Shown piece by piece: positions 1-7,135 of a DNA stretch of 7,135 nucleotides. The position numbers and the translations under genes are program-made. The stretch comes from Pseudonocardiales bacterium (GTDB lineage Bacteria; Actinomycetota; Actinomycetes; Mycobacteriales; Jatrophihabitantaceae), in NCBI GenBank assembly GCA_030840415.1, contig JAVEEO010000033.1:1-7135 (forward strand), given 5' to 3'. How positions within the stretch are numbered: position 1 is the first letter of the stretch; every line of letters starts with the position of its first letter. The notes under the pieces are model-generated. The model did no database searches. It was not told the origin of the DNA and saw only the letters and a program-made list of their open reading frames with translations.

Positions 1-1086
1 CTTGCTCACCACATCCGGACGGTCGCTGACATCCATCCCCAACTCGGCAGACTTCAGCTCCACCGACGCGCGGCCGGCCATCTCGGTGATCAGGATCCGC
101 TGGCTGTTGCCGACCAGTTCCGGATCGAGGTGGTTGTACAGCTCCGGCCCGAGCTTGATCGCCGACGCGTGCAGGCCTGCCTTGTGCGCAAAGGCAGAAC
201 TGCCCACGTACGGGGCATGGGTGTCCGGTGCCAGGTTGGCGATCTCGGCGATGGCGTGCGCCACCCGCATGCTCTCGCCGATCGTGCCCGGGGGCAGCAC
301 GTCCAGGCCCATCTTGAACACCAGGCCGCCGATCACCGAGAACAGGTTGGCGTTTCCGGCGCGTTCGCCGTACCCGTTGGCGGTGCCCTGCACATGGGTG
401 ACACCGGCGGCCACCGCTGCCAGGGTGTTGGCCACCGCGCAACCGGTGTCGTCCTGGGTGTGGATGCCCAGCCGGATCCCGCTTCGGGCCGACACCGCCG
501 ACACCACCTCCTGGATCTCCATCGGCAGCATTCCGCCGTTGGTGTCGCACAGCACTCCCACGTCGGCGCCGGCCGCGGCCGCCGCGTCGAGCACCCGCAG
601 GCCGTAGTCGCGATCGTGGGCATAGCCGTCGAAGAAGTGCTCGCAGTCCAGGAAGACCCGCCGCCCCGCCGCCGCCAGGTAACCGACCGTGTCGGTGACC
701 ATCGCGAGGTTCTCCTCCAGGCTGGTCCGCAGCGCACGGTCGACGTGCCAGACGTCGGACTTGGCGACCAGCGTGACCACCGGTGCCTGACTGTCCAGCA
801 ATGCCCGCACCTGGGAGTCCTCGGTCACCGCGACGCCGGGCTTGCGGGTGGCGCCGAAGGCCACCAGCGTGGCATAGCGCAGCGGCAGTTCCCCGCCCGC
901 GGCCCGGGCGAAGAACTCGGTGTCCTTGGGCACCGCGCCGGGCCAGCCGCCCTCGATGAAGCCGACCCCGAGCGAGTCCAGCAGCCTGGCCACCGCCAGC
1001 TTGTCCGCCACCGAGTAACTGATGCCCTCGCGCTGGGCGCCGTCACGCAGGGTGGTGTCGAAGACGTGGAACGCGTCGCTGAGCAT
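1..1086 (-). CDS. cimA: Citramalate synthase, N-terminal 362 residues (3' end outside window)
   Basis: It condenses pyruvate with acetyl-CoA to (R)-citramalate, the first step of the threonine-independent route to 2-oxobutyrate and isoleucine. The visible part is the catalytic TIM barrel of the DRE-TIM metallolyase (LeuA/homocitrate synthase) family: DTTLRDGAQREG at residues 10-21, EGGWPG 45-50, LCDTNGG 179-185, GTANGYGERAGN 234-245 and HKAGLH 301-306. The stretch around residues 145-160 (FLDCEHFFDGYAHD) and the WPG motif favour CimA over isopropylmalate synthase. Family members run to about 530 residues, so the C-terminal LeuA-type dimerisation/allosteric domain lies beyond position 1. The metal-binding motif reads HTQDD (209-213) where HTHND is the common form. 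The ATG start is supported by GGAG six bases upstream. It begins 23 bp after the leuB stop, so co-transcription is expected. A related synthase is possible but less likely. Confidence 0.92.
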   Translation of the reverse strand, partial: MLSDAFHVFDTTLRDGAQREGISYSVADKLAVARLLDSLGVGFIEGGWPGAVPKDTEFFARAAGGELPLRYATLVAFGATRKPGVAVTEDSQVRALLDSQAPVVTLVAKSDVWHVDRALRTSLEENLAMVTDTVGYLAAAGRRVFLDCEHFFDGYAHDRDYGLRVLDAAAAAGADVGVLCDTNGGMLPMEIQEVVSAVSARSGIRLGIHTQDDTGCAVANTLAAVAAGVTHVQGTANGYGERAGNANLFSVIGGLVFKMGLDVLPPGTIGESMRVAHAIAEIANLAPDTHAPYVGSSAFAHKAGLHASAIKLGPELYNHLDPELVGNSQRILITEMAGRASVELKSAELGMDVSDRPDVVSK

Positions 1087-1109
1087 GGTGGGCTCCGGTG
1101 GTCGGTCGA

Positions 1110-2132
1110 TCAGGAAGCGGTGGCGGACGCGATCCGCTCGCCGATCTCGCCGGTGCTGCCGGGGTTGTGCCGGTCGCGGGTGTCCAGGTCGGCAGCTACC
1201 GCCGCCTCGACCCGGGCCGCCTCCTGGTCGTGACCGAGGTGGCTGAGCATCATCGCGACCGACAGGATCGCAGCCGTCGGATCCGCGATCGCCTTGCCGG
1301 CGATATCGGGCGCCGAGCCGTGGACCGGCTCGAACATCGACGGGGTGGTCCGCGACGGGTTGACGTTGCCGCTCGCCGCCAGGCCGATCCCACCGGCGAT
1401 CGCGGCCGCCAGATCGGTGATGATGTCGCCGAACAGGTTGTCGGTGACGATCACGTCGTAGCGGCCGGGATCGGTGACCAGGTAGATCGTCGCCGCGTCC
1501 ACGTGGTGATAGGCCACCGTGACGTCGGGATAGTCCGCGGCGACGCGGTCCACGGTCCTGGACCACAGGTCGCCGGCGTGCACCAGCACATTGGTCTTGT
1601 GCACCAGGGTCAGGTGCTTACGTGGGCGGCGGACCGCACCGTCGAACGCGGCTCGGACGACCCGCTCGATTCCGAATGCGGTGTTGACGCTGACCTCGGT
1701 CGCGATCTCGTTCGGGGTGCCCTTGCGCAGCGCACCGCCGTTGCCGACGTAGGGGCCTTCGGTGCCCTCGCGGTATACCACGAAGTCAATCTCGGGCCGG
1801 CCGGCCAGCGCGGTGCTCACCCCTGGATACAGCTTGGCCGGCCGCAGGTTGACGTAGTGGTCCAACTCGAAGCGCAGTCGCAGCAGCAAGCCGCGTTCGA
1901 GCACGCCGGCCGGCACGGACGGATCGCCGACCGCGCCGAGCAGGATGGCATCGTGCTGGCGCAACTCGGCAAGCACCGTATCCGGCAGCGCCTCACCGGT
2001 CCGGTGCCATTGACTCGCGCCCAGTTCGTACTGGGTCTTGTCGACGCCGGGCAACACCGAGTCCAGCACGAGCAGCGCCTGCTCGATGACCTCGACGCCG
2101 ATCCCGTCGCCGGGGATGACCGCAAGCCTCAC
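1110..2132 (-). CDS. leuB: 3-isopropylmalate dehydrogenase
   Basis: It catalyses the NAD-dependent oxidative decarboxylation of (2R,3S)-3-isopropylmalate to 2-oxoisocaproate in leucine synthesis; in the citramalate route the same enzyme type handles 3-methylmalate. The 340 residues are near full length for the actinobacterial form. Visible family motifs are IPGDGIG (6-12), substrate arginines R87, R97 and R121, the catalytic Tyr of GPYVG (Y128), the Lys of VHKTN (K179), metal-binding Asp at D212, D231 and D235 ([12 protein letters not shown]) and the NAD loop [10 protein letters not shown] (271-280). Isocitrate or tartrate dehydrogenases share the fold, but the operon settles the role. The start is GTG, with GGAG seven bases upstream. 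This GTG overlaps the stop of a repeat-encoded mini-ORF (GTGA), so translation is probably coupled to it. cimA follows 23 bp downstream. Confidence 0.96.
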   Translation of the reverse strand: MRLAVIPGDGIGVEVIEQALLVLDSVLPGVDKTQYELGASQWHRTGEALPDTVLAELRQHDAILLGAVGDPSVPAGVLERGLLLRLRFELDHYVNLRPAKLYPGVSTALAGRPEIDFVVYREGTEGPYVGNGGALRKGTPNEIATEVSVNTAFGIERVVRAAFDGAVRRPRKHLTLVHKTNVLVHAGDLWSRTVDRVAADYPDVTVAYHHVDAATIYLVTDPGRYDVIVTDNLFGDIITDLAAAIAGGIGLAASGNVNPSRTTPSMFEPVHGSAPDIAGKAIADPTAAILSVAMMLSHLGHDQEAARVEAAVAADLDTRDRHNPGSTGEIGERIASATAS

Positions 2133-3368
<1,236 letters not shown>

Positions 3369-3409
3369 CTAGCTGTGCTGAGTCTCGCCGGTGCCGGTCG
3401 GCTCGGCGC

Positions 3410-3934
3410 TCACCCCGCCCGTTCCACGGCGCGCAATGCCGCTTGGGTCATCGATCGCGGACCGCGACCGAGCGCGACCATGCCGGACTGGACCATCTCA
3501 CGGATCCCGTACGGCTCCATCATCTTCAACACCGCCTCGAGCTTGGCAGGGGGGCCGACCACCTCGACGGTGAGCGCCTCCGGGCTGACGTCGACGACCT
3601 TGGCGTTGAACAGTTCGACGATGTCGAGCACCGCGCTGCGATTGGTCTCATCGGCGCGCACCTTGACCAGCAACAGCTCGCGCTGCACCGCCTGGTCGGG
3701 CTCGAGCTCGACGATCTTCAGCACGTTGATCAGCTTGTTGAGCTGCTTGGTGACCTGCTCCAGGGCATTGCCCTCGACCGAGACCAGGATGGTGATCCGG
3801 GAGACCTCCGGGTGCTCGGTGGGGCCGACCGCGAGTGATTCGATGTTGAAGCCGCGACGGCTGAACAGGCCGGAGACCCGGGCCAGCACGCCGGGCTTGT
3901 TCTCGACCAGGACCGACAGGGTATGGATGCTCAT
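3410..3934 (-). CDS. ilvN: Acetohydroxyacid synthase regulatory (small) subunit
   Basis: It binds the catalytic IlvB subunit, raises its activity and confers feedback inhibition by valine. The 174 residues are the usual bacterial length. An N-terminal ACT domain spans about residues 3-75 (SVLVENKPGVLARVSGLF, then RGFNIESLAVGPTE), with the effector-site Gly (G14) and Asn (N30) of the family present. The C-terminal domain at about 84-160 contains RELLLVKV and the conserved end MVALGRG. The ATG start has AAGGGGG about seven bases upstream. That site lies inside a 15-codon repeat-encoded mini-ORF whose stop overlaps this ATG, so IlvN synthesis may be coupled through the repeat to IlvB synthesis. 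No residue looks lost. Confidence 0.98.
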   Translation of the reverse strand: MSIHTLSVLVENKPGVLARVSGLFSRRGFNIESLAVGPTEHPEVSRITILVSVEGNALEQVTKQLNKLINVLKIVELEPDQAVQRELLLVKVRADETNRSAVLDIVELFNAKVVDVSPEALTVEVVGPPAKLEAVLKMMEPYGIREMVQSGMVALGRGPRSMTQAALRAVERAG

Positions 3935-3978
3935 GATTGAGCCCCCTTCGCTTGTACCTCGCTGCGATGCTCGCTCAT
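3931..3978 (-). CDS. Repeat-encoded mini-ORF, 15 codons, coupled to ilvN
   Basis: The open frame reads [15 protein letters not shown]. Its start overlaps the previous mini-ORF stop (ATGA at 3978-3975) and its stop overlaps the ilvN start (ATGA at 3934-3931). The ilvN Shine-Dalgarno sequence lies within it, so its translation would load or expose that site. It looks like a truncated copy of the 27-codon unit that has kept the frame needed to end on the ilvN start. Peptide function is unknown. Confidence 0.42.
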   Translation of the reverse strand: MSEHRSEVQAKGAQS

Positions 3979-4058
3979 GATCGATCCCTCTTCGCGCGAG
4001 CGCTCATCGGCTGATTCGCTCCGCTCCTCGCTCGTACCTCGCTGCGATGCTCGCTCAT
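3935..4058 (-). repeat. MIRU-like tandem repeat, two copies, in the ilvB-ilvN gap
   Basis: On the minus strand a full 80-nt unit (4058-3979) is followed by a shortened 44-nt unit (3978-3935). Both start ATGAGCGAGCATCGCAGCG and share their first 25 bases. The full unit has the same period and near-identical sequence as unit 1 of the ilvC-leuB repeat, 1.7 kb away. The array begins 7 nt after the ilvB stop and ends exactly at the ilvN ATG. Assignment to the MIRU class rests on architecture. Confidence 0.9.
3975..4058 (-). CDS. Repeat-encoded mini-ORF, 27 codons, after ilvB
   Basis: The open frame begins [16 protein letters not shown] and ends AKRDRS, a strongly basic peptide with no known domain. 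It starts 7 nt after the ilvB TGA with only a weak AAGTGG-like upstream element, and ends in an ATGA overlap with the next mini-ORF. A second in-frame ATG (MSARAK) begins at codon 18. It matches the ilvC-linked mini-ORF in 14 identical leading codons. Confidence 0.42.
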   Translation of the reverse strand: MSEHRSEVRARSGANQPMSARAKRDRS

Positions 4059-4065
4059 GACCACT

Positions 4066-5850
4066 TCAGACCCCGGTGTCGAAGTTCGGCCGGATGCCCC
4101 GAGCGGCGATGATCTCGTCGTTGGACGTGCCGGCCGCCACCATCGGCCACACCATGGCGTCCTTGCCCACGGTGAAGTCGACCACCACCGGCTGGTCGTC
4201 GATCGACATCGCCTTCTCGATGGTGGCATCGACGTCGGCGGCCGATTCACAGCGCAGACCGATGCAGCCGAGCGCGTCGGCGAGCTTGACGAAATCCGGG
4301 ATCCGGCGCAGCTGGGCACCGCCGGGCACGGTGTGCGTCCCCAGTTCGGTGTTGGAGTAGCGCTGCTCGTAGAACAGCGTCTGCCACTGCCGCACCATCC
4401 CCAGGTTGCCGTTGTTGATCACCGCGACCTTGATCGGAATGCCCTCGATCGCGCAGGTCGCCAGCTCCTGGTTGGTCATCTGGAAACAGCCGTCGCCGTC
4501 GATCGCCCACACCAGGGTGTCCGGGGCACCCACCTTGGCACCCATCGCCGCCGGCACCGAGTAGCCCATCGTTCCCGCACCGCCGGAGTTGAGCCAGGTG
4601 TAGGGCTTGTCGTAGGAGATGAACTGCGCCGCCCACATCTGGTGCTGGCCGACTCCGGCGGCGAACACCGTGTCCGGACCGGCGATCTTGCCCAGCCGCT
4701 CGATGACGTACTGCGGGGCCAAGCTGCCGTCGGCCGGCTCCTCGTAGCCCAGCGGGTAGGTCTTGCGCCAGCCGTCGACCTCGCGCCACCAGCCGGTCAG
4801 GTCGTAGCGGTTGCCGGCGGTGTACTCGGCCCGGACCGCGGCCACCAGGTCCCCGATCACCTCGCGGGCGTCTCCCACGATCGGGACCTCGGCAAGCCGG
4901 TTCTTGCCGATCTCAGCAGGATCGATGTCGGCGTGGATGACCGTGGCGTGCGGTGCGAACGAGTCGAGCCGACCGGTCACCCGGTCGTCGAAGCGGGTGC
5001 CCAGCGCGATCAGCAGGTCGGCCTTCTGCAGCGCGGTCACGGCGGCCACCGTGCCGTGCATGCCGGGCATGCCCAGGTGCAGGTGGTGTGAGTCCGGGAA
5101 CGCGCCGCGCGCCATCAGCGTGGTGACCACCGGAATGCCGGTGAGCTCGGCCAGCTGGGCCAGCTCCGCGGTTGCCCGCGCCTTGAGGACGCCGCCACCG
5201 ACGTAGAGGACCGGCCGGCGGGCGGCCGCGATCAGCCTGGCCGCCTCGCGGATCTGCTTGCCGTGTGGCTTGGTCACCGGCCGGTACCCGGGCAGGTCCA
5301 GCACCGGTGGCCAGCTGAAGACCGTCTGGTTCTGCAGGACGTCCTTCGGGATGTCGACCAGCACCGGTCCCGGACGCCCCGTGTTGGCAAGGTGAAATGC
5401 CTCCGCGATGGTCTGCGGGATCTGCTCGGCGTGCTGGACGAGGAAGTTGTGCTTGGTGATCGGCAGCGTGATCCCGGAGATGTCGGCCTCCTGGAAGGCG
5501 TCGGTACCGATCGCCGGGAACGGCACCTGTCCGGTGATGGCAACGATCGGAACGGAATCCAGGAAGGCATCCGCGATCGGTGTCACCAGATTGGTGGCAC
5601 CCGGACCGGAGGTCGCCATGCACACACCGACCTTTCCGGTGACCTGGGCGTAACCCTCTGCCGCGTGCCCGGCGCCCTGCTCGTGGCGGACCAGGATGTG
5701 GCGGACTCTCGTGGAGTCGTACAGCGGGTCATAGGCCGGCAGGATCGCGCCGCCCGGAATGCCGAAGACCACCTCGGCACCCACCTCTTCCAGTGATCGA
5801 ACCAGCGACTGGGCTCCGGTCAGGTGCTCGGAGGCGGAGGTCGATGTCAT
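4066..5850 (-). CDS. ilvB: Acetohydroxyacid (acetolactate) synthase large catalytic subunit
   Basis: This ThDP-, FAD- and Mg-dependent enzyme condenses pyruvate with pyruvate or 2-oxobutyrate, the first common step to Val, Leu and Ile. The 594 residues have the family layout: an N-terminal ThDP PYR domain with the catalytic Glu (E57 in [15 protein letters not shown]), ATSGPGATN (79-87) and GTDAFQE (115-121); a central FAD-binding domain at about 190-340 (RFDDRVTGR 286-294, [12 protein letters not shown] 306-317); and a C-terminal ThDP PP domain with [12 protein letters not shown] (452-463), ending at INN (478-480). MVRQWQ follows (485-490), including the Trp linked to sulfonylurea sensitivity. 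The frame stays open upstream to 6057, but the ATG at 5850 fits the family N-terminus and has a modest GAAAGAAG site. Upstream codons run through the terminator and leader and are not coding. ilvN follows after 131 bp of repeat. Confidence 0.98.
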   Translation of the reverse strand: MTSTSASEHLTGAQSLVRSLEEVGAEVVFGIPGGAILPAYDPLYDSTRVRHILVRHEQGAGHAAEGYAQVTGKVGVCMATSGPGATNLVTPIADAFLDSVPIVAITGQVPFPAIGTDAFQEADISGITLPITKHNFLVQHAEQIPQTIAEAFHLANTGRPGPVLVDIPKDVLQNQTVFSWPPVLDLPGYRPVTKPHGKQIREAARLIAAARRPVLYVGGGVLKARATAELAQLAELTGIPVVTTLMARGAFPDSHHLHLGMPGMHGTVAAVTALQKADLLIALGTRFDDRVTGRLDSFAPHATVIHADIDPAEIGKNRLAEVPIVGDAREVIGDLVAAVRAEYTAGNRYDLTGWWREVDGWRKTYPLGYEEPADGSLAPQYVIERLGKIAGPDTVFAAGVGQHQMWAAQFISYDKPYTWLNSGGAGTMGYSVPAAMGAKVGAPDTLVWAIDGDGCFQMTNQELATCAIEGIPIKVAVINNGNLGMVRQWQTLFYEQRYSNTELGTHTVPGGAQLRRIPDFVKLADALGCIGLRCESAADVDATIEKAMSIDDQPVVVDFTVGKDAMVWPMVAAGTSNDEIIAARGIRPNFDTGV

Positions 5851-5916
5851 AGCTGGCTTCTTTCCGGCAGGCCTATCGCCTGCCCTGCTTGCCGATCGCG
5901 GTACGGCCGAACTCCT

Positions 5917-5959
5917 GTACGGACAACTGGTAGGACGTCCAACTTCTCGTACGGACAAC
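5917..5959 (-). repeat. 11-bp direct repeats flanking an 8-bp palindrome in the ilvB 5' leader
   Basis: GTTGTCCGTAC occurs at 5959-5949 and again at 5927-5917, a 32-nt period. The perfect palindrome GGACGTCC (5940-5933) lies between them. The region lies after the attenuator terminator and before ilvB, so it is part of the read-through transcript. It might be a protein-binding site or a structured RNA segment; no family is recognised. Confidence 0.6.
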
Positions 5960-5990
5960 AAAAAACCCCTCGTGCCGTGGCACGAAGGGT
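5960..5990 (-). terminator. Intrinsic terminator of the ilvB attenuator
   Basis: On the minus strand an 11-bp stem, ACCCTTCGTGC with GCACGAGGGGT (one G-U pair), closes a 4-nt CACG loop. Six T residues (5965-5960) follow the stem and include its last base. It lies 110 nt upstream of the ilvB ATG and after a branched-chain-rich leader ORF, which marks it as an attenuator and not the end of a gene. Termination would be favoured when charged Leu/Val/Ile tRNAs are plentiful. Confidence 0.9.
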
Positions 5991-5992
5991 CT

Positions 5993-6026
5993 GCGCGTCT
6001 CAGGGCTGACTGCCCCCGGGACGCGC
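5993..6026 (-). promoter_or_regulatory. Leader hairpin between the leader ORF and the attenuator terminator
   Basis: GCGCGTC (6026-6020) and GACGCGC (5999-5993) form a perfect 7-bp stem that begins on the last base of the leader stop codon. Inside it GGGC and GCCC form a smaller stem around AGTCA. It may be the pause hairpin of the attenuator. A competing pairing of CGGGGG (6018-6013) with CCCTTCG (5989-5983, two G-U pairs) would occupy the terminator 5' arm and is a candidate antiterminator. Which fold operates is not resolved here. Confidence 0.6.
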
Positions 6027-6052
6027 TAGTCGATGAGTACGAGATGCTGCAC
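6026..6052 (-). CDS. ilvB leader peptide MQHLVLID
   Basis: This ORF reads GTG CAG CAT CTC GTA CTC ATC GAC TAG, eight codons with Leu-Val-Leu-Ile in a row. Ribosome stalling on these codons is the expected sensor of branched-chain aminoacyl-tRNA levels. An AGGG lies eight bases upstream of the GTG and could be a Shine-Dalgarno site. Alternatively the same bases belong to the -10 element and the message is leaderless. An in-frame GTG at 6061 would extend it to [11 protein letters not shown]. Position, composition and the downstream terminator support it strongly; the exact start is less certain. Confidence 0.8.
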   Translation of the reverse strand: MQHLVLID

Positions 6053-6059
6053 AGCACAC

Positions 6060-6088
6060 ACCCTACTCCGGCATCGCGCCGAACCCAA
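6060..6088 (-). promoter_or_regulatory. Candidate promoter of the ilv operon
   Basis: On the minus strand TTGGGT (6088-6083) and TAGGGT (6065-6060) are 17 bp apart. The second fits the actinobacterial TANNNT -10 pattern. Transcription would start at about 6054-6052, on or next to the GTG of the leader peptide. The -35 match is only partial and no other pair with good spacing stood out, so this is a prediction. Confidence 0.4.
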
Positions 6089-6197
6089 ATCTCGGGATAG
6101 GTGTCTCATCCAGTAGGATTACCGAGCTCAGCAGGCGGACTGCGCAATAACCCGTGCCCCGCAGGTGTCGCGGTCAAGCGCCAGCCACGGTAGCCGA

Positions 6198-6217
6198 AAT
6201 CGTAATTTACGACGATT
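6198..6217. promoter_or_regulatory. AT-rich palindrome in the divergent intergenic region
   Basis: TCGTAA-T-TTACGA (6200-6212) is a perfect 13-bp inverted repeat. It is overlapped by AATCG (6198-6202) and CGATT (6213-6217). It sits in an AT-rich island of about 40 bp within otherwise GC-rich DNA, between the ilv leader and the CAP-domain gene. It resembles an operator or promoter zone, but no regulator can be named and no convincing -35/-10 pair was found for the plus-strand gene. Confidence 0.4.
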
Positions 6218-6258
6218 CGTTACCGACATTTAGCAATGGCGCATGGCACCATTCCGGC

Positions 6259-7095
6259 ATGCCAGCGGTGCGGCCACCCACCCTCTGGTTGTCGGTTGCC
6301 GCCACGACCATCAGTGTGGTTGCCGCTACCACCATGGTGATGTCGGGCGGCCCGCGGCGGCCGCTGAACTTCGCCGGGGCGATCCTGTTGCCCGACCGGC
6401 ATGCCAGCGCGGCCTCGCCAACTCCTTCGCCGGTTGACCGGCCCCGTGCGCCCGGCACTGCCAGCACCGGCGTCCGGGCAACGGCTCCCGCGCCCGCGCG
6501 GCCCAGCAGCTACCCGGCACCGGTCGCCGTCCGGGTCCCGGCGCCCGGCGATCACGGCGTCAGCACTTCCTCGAGCGTCTCTCCTTCCGCGCCGGCCGCC
6601 ACCCCGGCTGCGAGTCCGACCGGCCGCAGCCGGCCACCGGCAACCAGCGTTCCAGCCACGCCGGTCAGCAGTTCGGGCGCCACCGTCATCGCGCAGGCAT
6701 TGTTCAGCGCCCTCAACACCGCTCGCGCCCAGGCCGGCCTCACCCCGCTCAGCTGGAGCCCGAGCCTGCAGCGAAGCGCCGCCAGCCACAACAGCGCGAT
6801 GGCGGCAGCGAACCGGCTCGCGCCGCGGATCAGCACCGAGCCCGCGCTGGGCGTCCGGCAGGCCAATCAGGGGATGGTCGCGAACTTCGCCGCGGAGAAC
6901 CTGGGACTGTCCGAGACGCTCAGCCAGGCAGGCGCGCTGGCCGTCCAGCAGGCCATGCTCGCCGAGCAACCACCCGGGGACGGCCACCGGCAGAACCTGC
7001 TGTCCAGCACGCTCAACGCCGTGGGCATCGACGTGCTGCTCGACCCGGCGCACGGTCGGCTGTGGATCACCGAGGACTTCGCGCAACCGTCCTGA
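6259..7095 (+). CDS. Exported or membrane-anchored CAP-domain (SCP/PR-1, YkwD-like) protein
   Basis: The 278-residue protein starts with a hydrophobic segment (LWLSVAATTISVVAATTMVM, residues 9-28) that can act as a signal peptide or membrane anchor. A low-complexity Pro/Ala/Ser/Thr-rich linker follows (about 50-140), as is common in actinobacterial envelope proteins. The C-terminal 135 residues resemble a CAP domain: LFSALNTARAQAGL (148-161), SHNSAMA (176-182), AENLG (212-216), GHRQNLL (242-248), NAVGIDV (253-259) and WITEDFAQ (269-276). Candidate cavity residues are E213, E236 and H243. The usual SH after the first helix seems replaced by APRIS (188-192). The ATG at 6259 was chosen because the signal segment follows directly; no clear ribosome-binding site precedes it, and a GTG at 6154 gives an unconvincing extension. 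It is divergent from ilvB with no evident functional link. The substrate is unknown. Confidence 0.8.
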   Translation: MPAVRPPTLWLSVAATTISVVAATTMVMSGGPRRPLNFAGAILLPDRHASAASPTPSPVDRPRAPGTASTGVRATAPAPARPSSYPAPVAVRVPAPGDHGVSTSSSVSPSAPAATPAASPTGRSRPPATSVPATPVSSSGATVIAQALFSALNTARAQAGLTPLSWSPSLQRSAASHNSAMAAANRLAPRISTEPALGVRQANQGMVANFAAENLGLSETLSQAGALAVQQAMLAEQPPGDGHRQNLLSSTLNAVGIDVLLDPAHGRLWITEDFAQPS

Positions 7096-7135
7096 GCGGC
7101 CTTGCGCCAGCTGGGCCTAGCAGATCGCCCCCTGG

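Noticed and set aside
2..1233. Plus-strand open frames of 201 and 367 codons opposite cimA
   Set aside because: They are antisense shadows of the cimA reading frame, with no recognisable domain or convincing ribosome-binding site.
3935..4058. A CRISPR array or simple tandem repeat
   Set aside because: There are only two copies without spacers, the units differ in length, and they end exactly on gene starts. A translated intergenic repeat explains them better.
4057..5091. A 344-codon plus-strand open frame
   Set aside because: It is fully antisense to ilvB and rich in His/Arg/Gly/Val, as expected of a complementary frame. No domain is evident.
5851..6057. N-terminal extension of IlvB to a GTG at 6057
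   Set aside because: The extension would run through the leader hairpin and intrinsic terminator and has no resemblance to acetohydroxyacid synthase N-termini. The ATG at 5850 fits the family.
6154..6258. An earlier GTG start for the CAP-domain protein
   Set aside because: The added 35 residues would precede the signal segment, cross the AT-rich palindrome and lack a protein-like or signal-like character.
6220..7086. A 288-codon minus-strand open frame opposite the CAP gene
   Set aside because: It is a Gly/Arg-rich shadow of the CAP-domain gene with no known motif.
7096..7135. A terminator after the CAP-domain gene
   Set aside because: No stem followed by a T run is visible in the 40 bases left.

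Overview
The window is high-GC DNA with actinobacterial features: GTG as well as ATG starts, strong G/C at third codon positions, and an ilvB-ilvN-ilvC-leuB gene order. Repeats between the genes resemble mycobacterial interspersed repetitive units (MIRUs) in architecture. A member of the Actinomycetia is therefore likely, but genus and family cannot be fixed from this sequence.

Nearly all of the window is one minus-strand gene cluster for branched-chain amino acid synthesis, read from right to left: ilvB (acetohydroxyacid synthase large subunit), ilvN (its regulatory subunit), ilvC (ketol-acid reductoisomerase), leuB (3-isopropylmalate dehydrogenase) and cimA (citramalate synthase, cut by the left edge). 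IlvBN and IlvC supply the shared early steps to Ile, Val and Leu. LeuB works in the Leu branch and can also act in the citramalate route. CimA gives a threonine-independent entry to 2-oxobutyrate and hence Ile.

Upstream of ilvB (about 5851-6100) lies a classical attenuator. It has a candidate promoter, an 8-codon leader ORF reading MQHLVLID (Leu-Val-Leu-Ile control codons), a GC hairpin starting at the leader stop codon, and a strong intrinsic terminator with six T residues, all before ilvB.

The most unusual feature is at two gene junctions. The ilvC-leuB gap is completely filled, and the ilvB-ilvN gap almost completely filled, by two tandem copies each of a repeat that is itself an open mini-ORF of 15-27 codons. 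Within each chain every stop overlaps the next start (ATGA or GTGA), which gives relays such as ilvC>mini-ORF>mini-ORF>leuB. The ilvN-ilvC and leuB-cimA junctions lack the repeat.

To the right, a divergent plus-strand gene encodes an exported or membrane-anchored protein with a Pro/Ala/Ser/Thr-rich linker and a C-terminal CAP (SCP/PR-1, YkwD-like) domain. An AT-rich palindrome lies upstream of it. The last 40 bases of the window hold nothing I can recognise.
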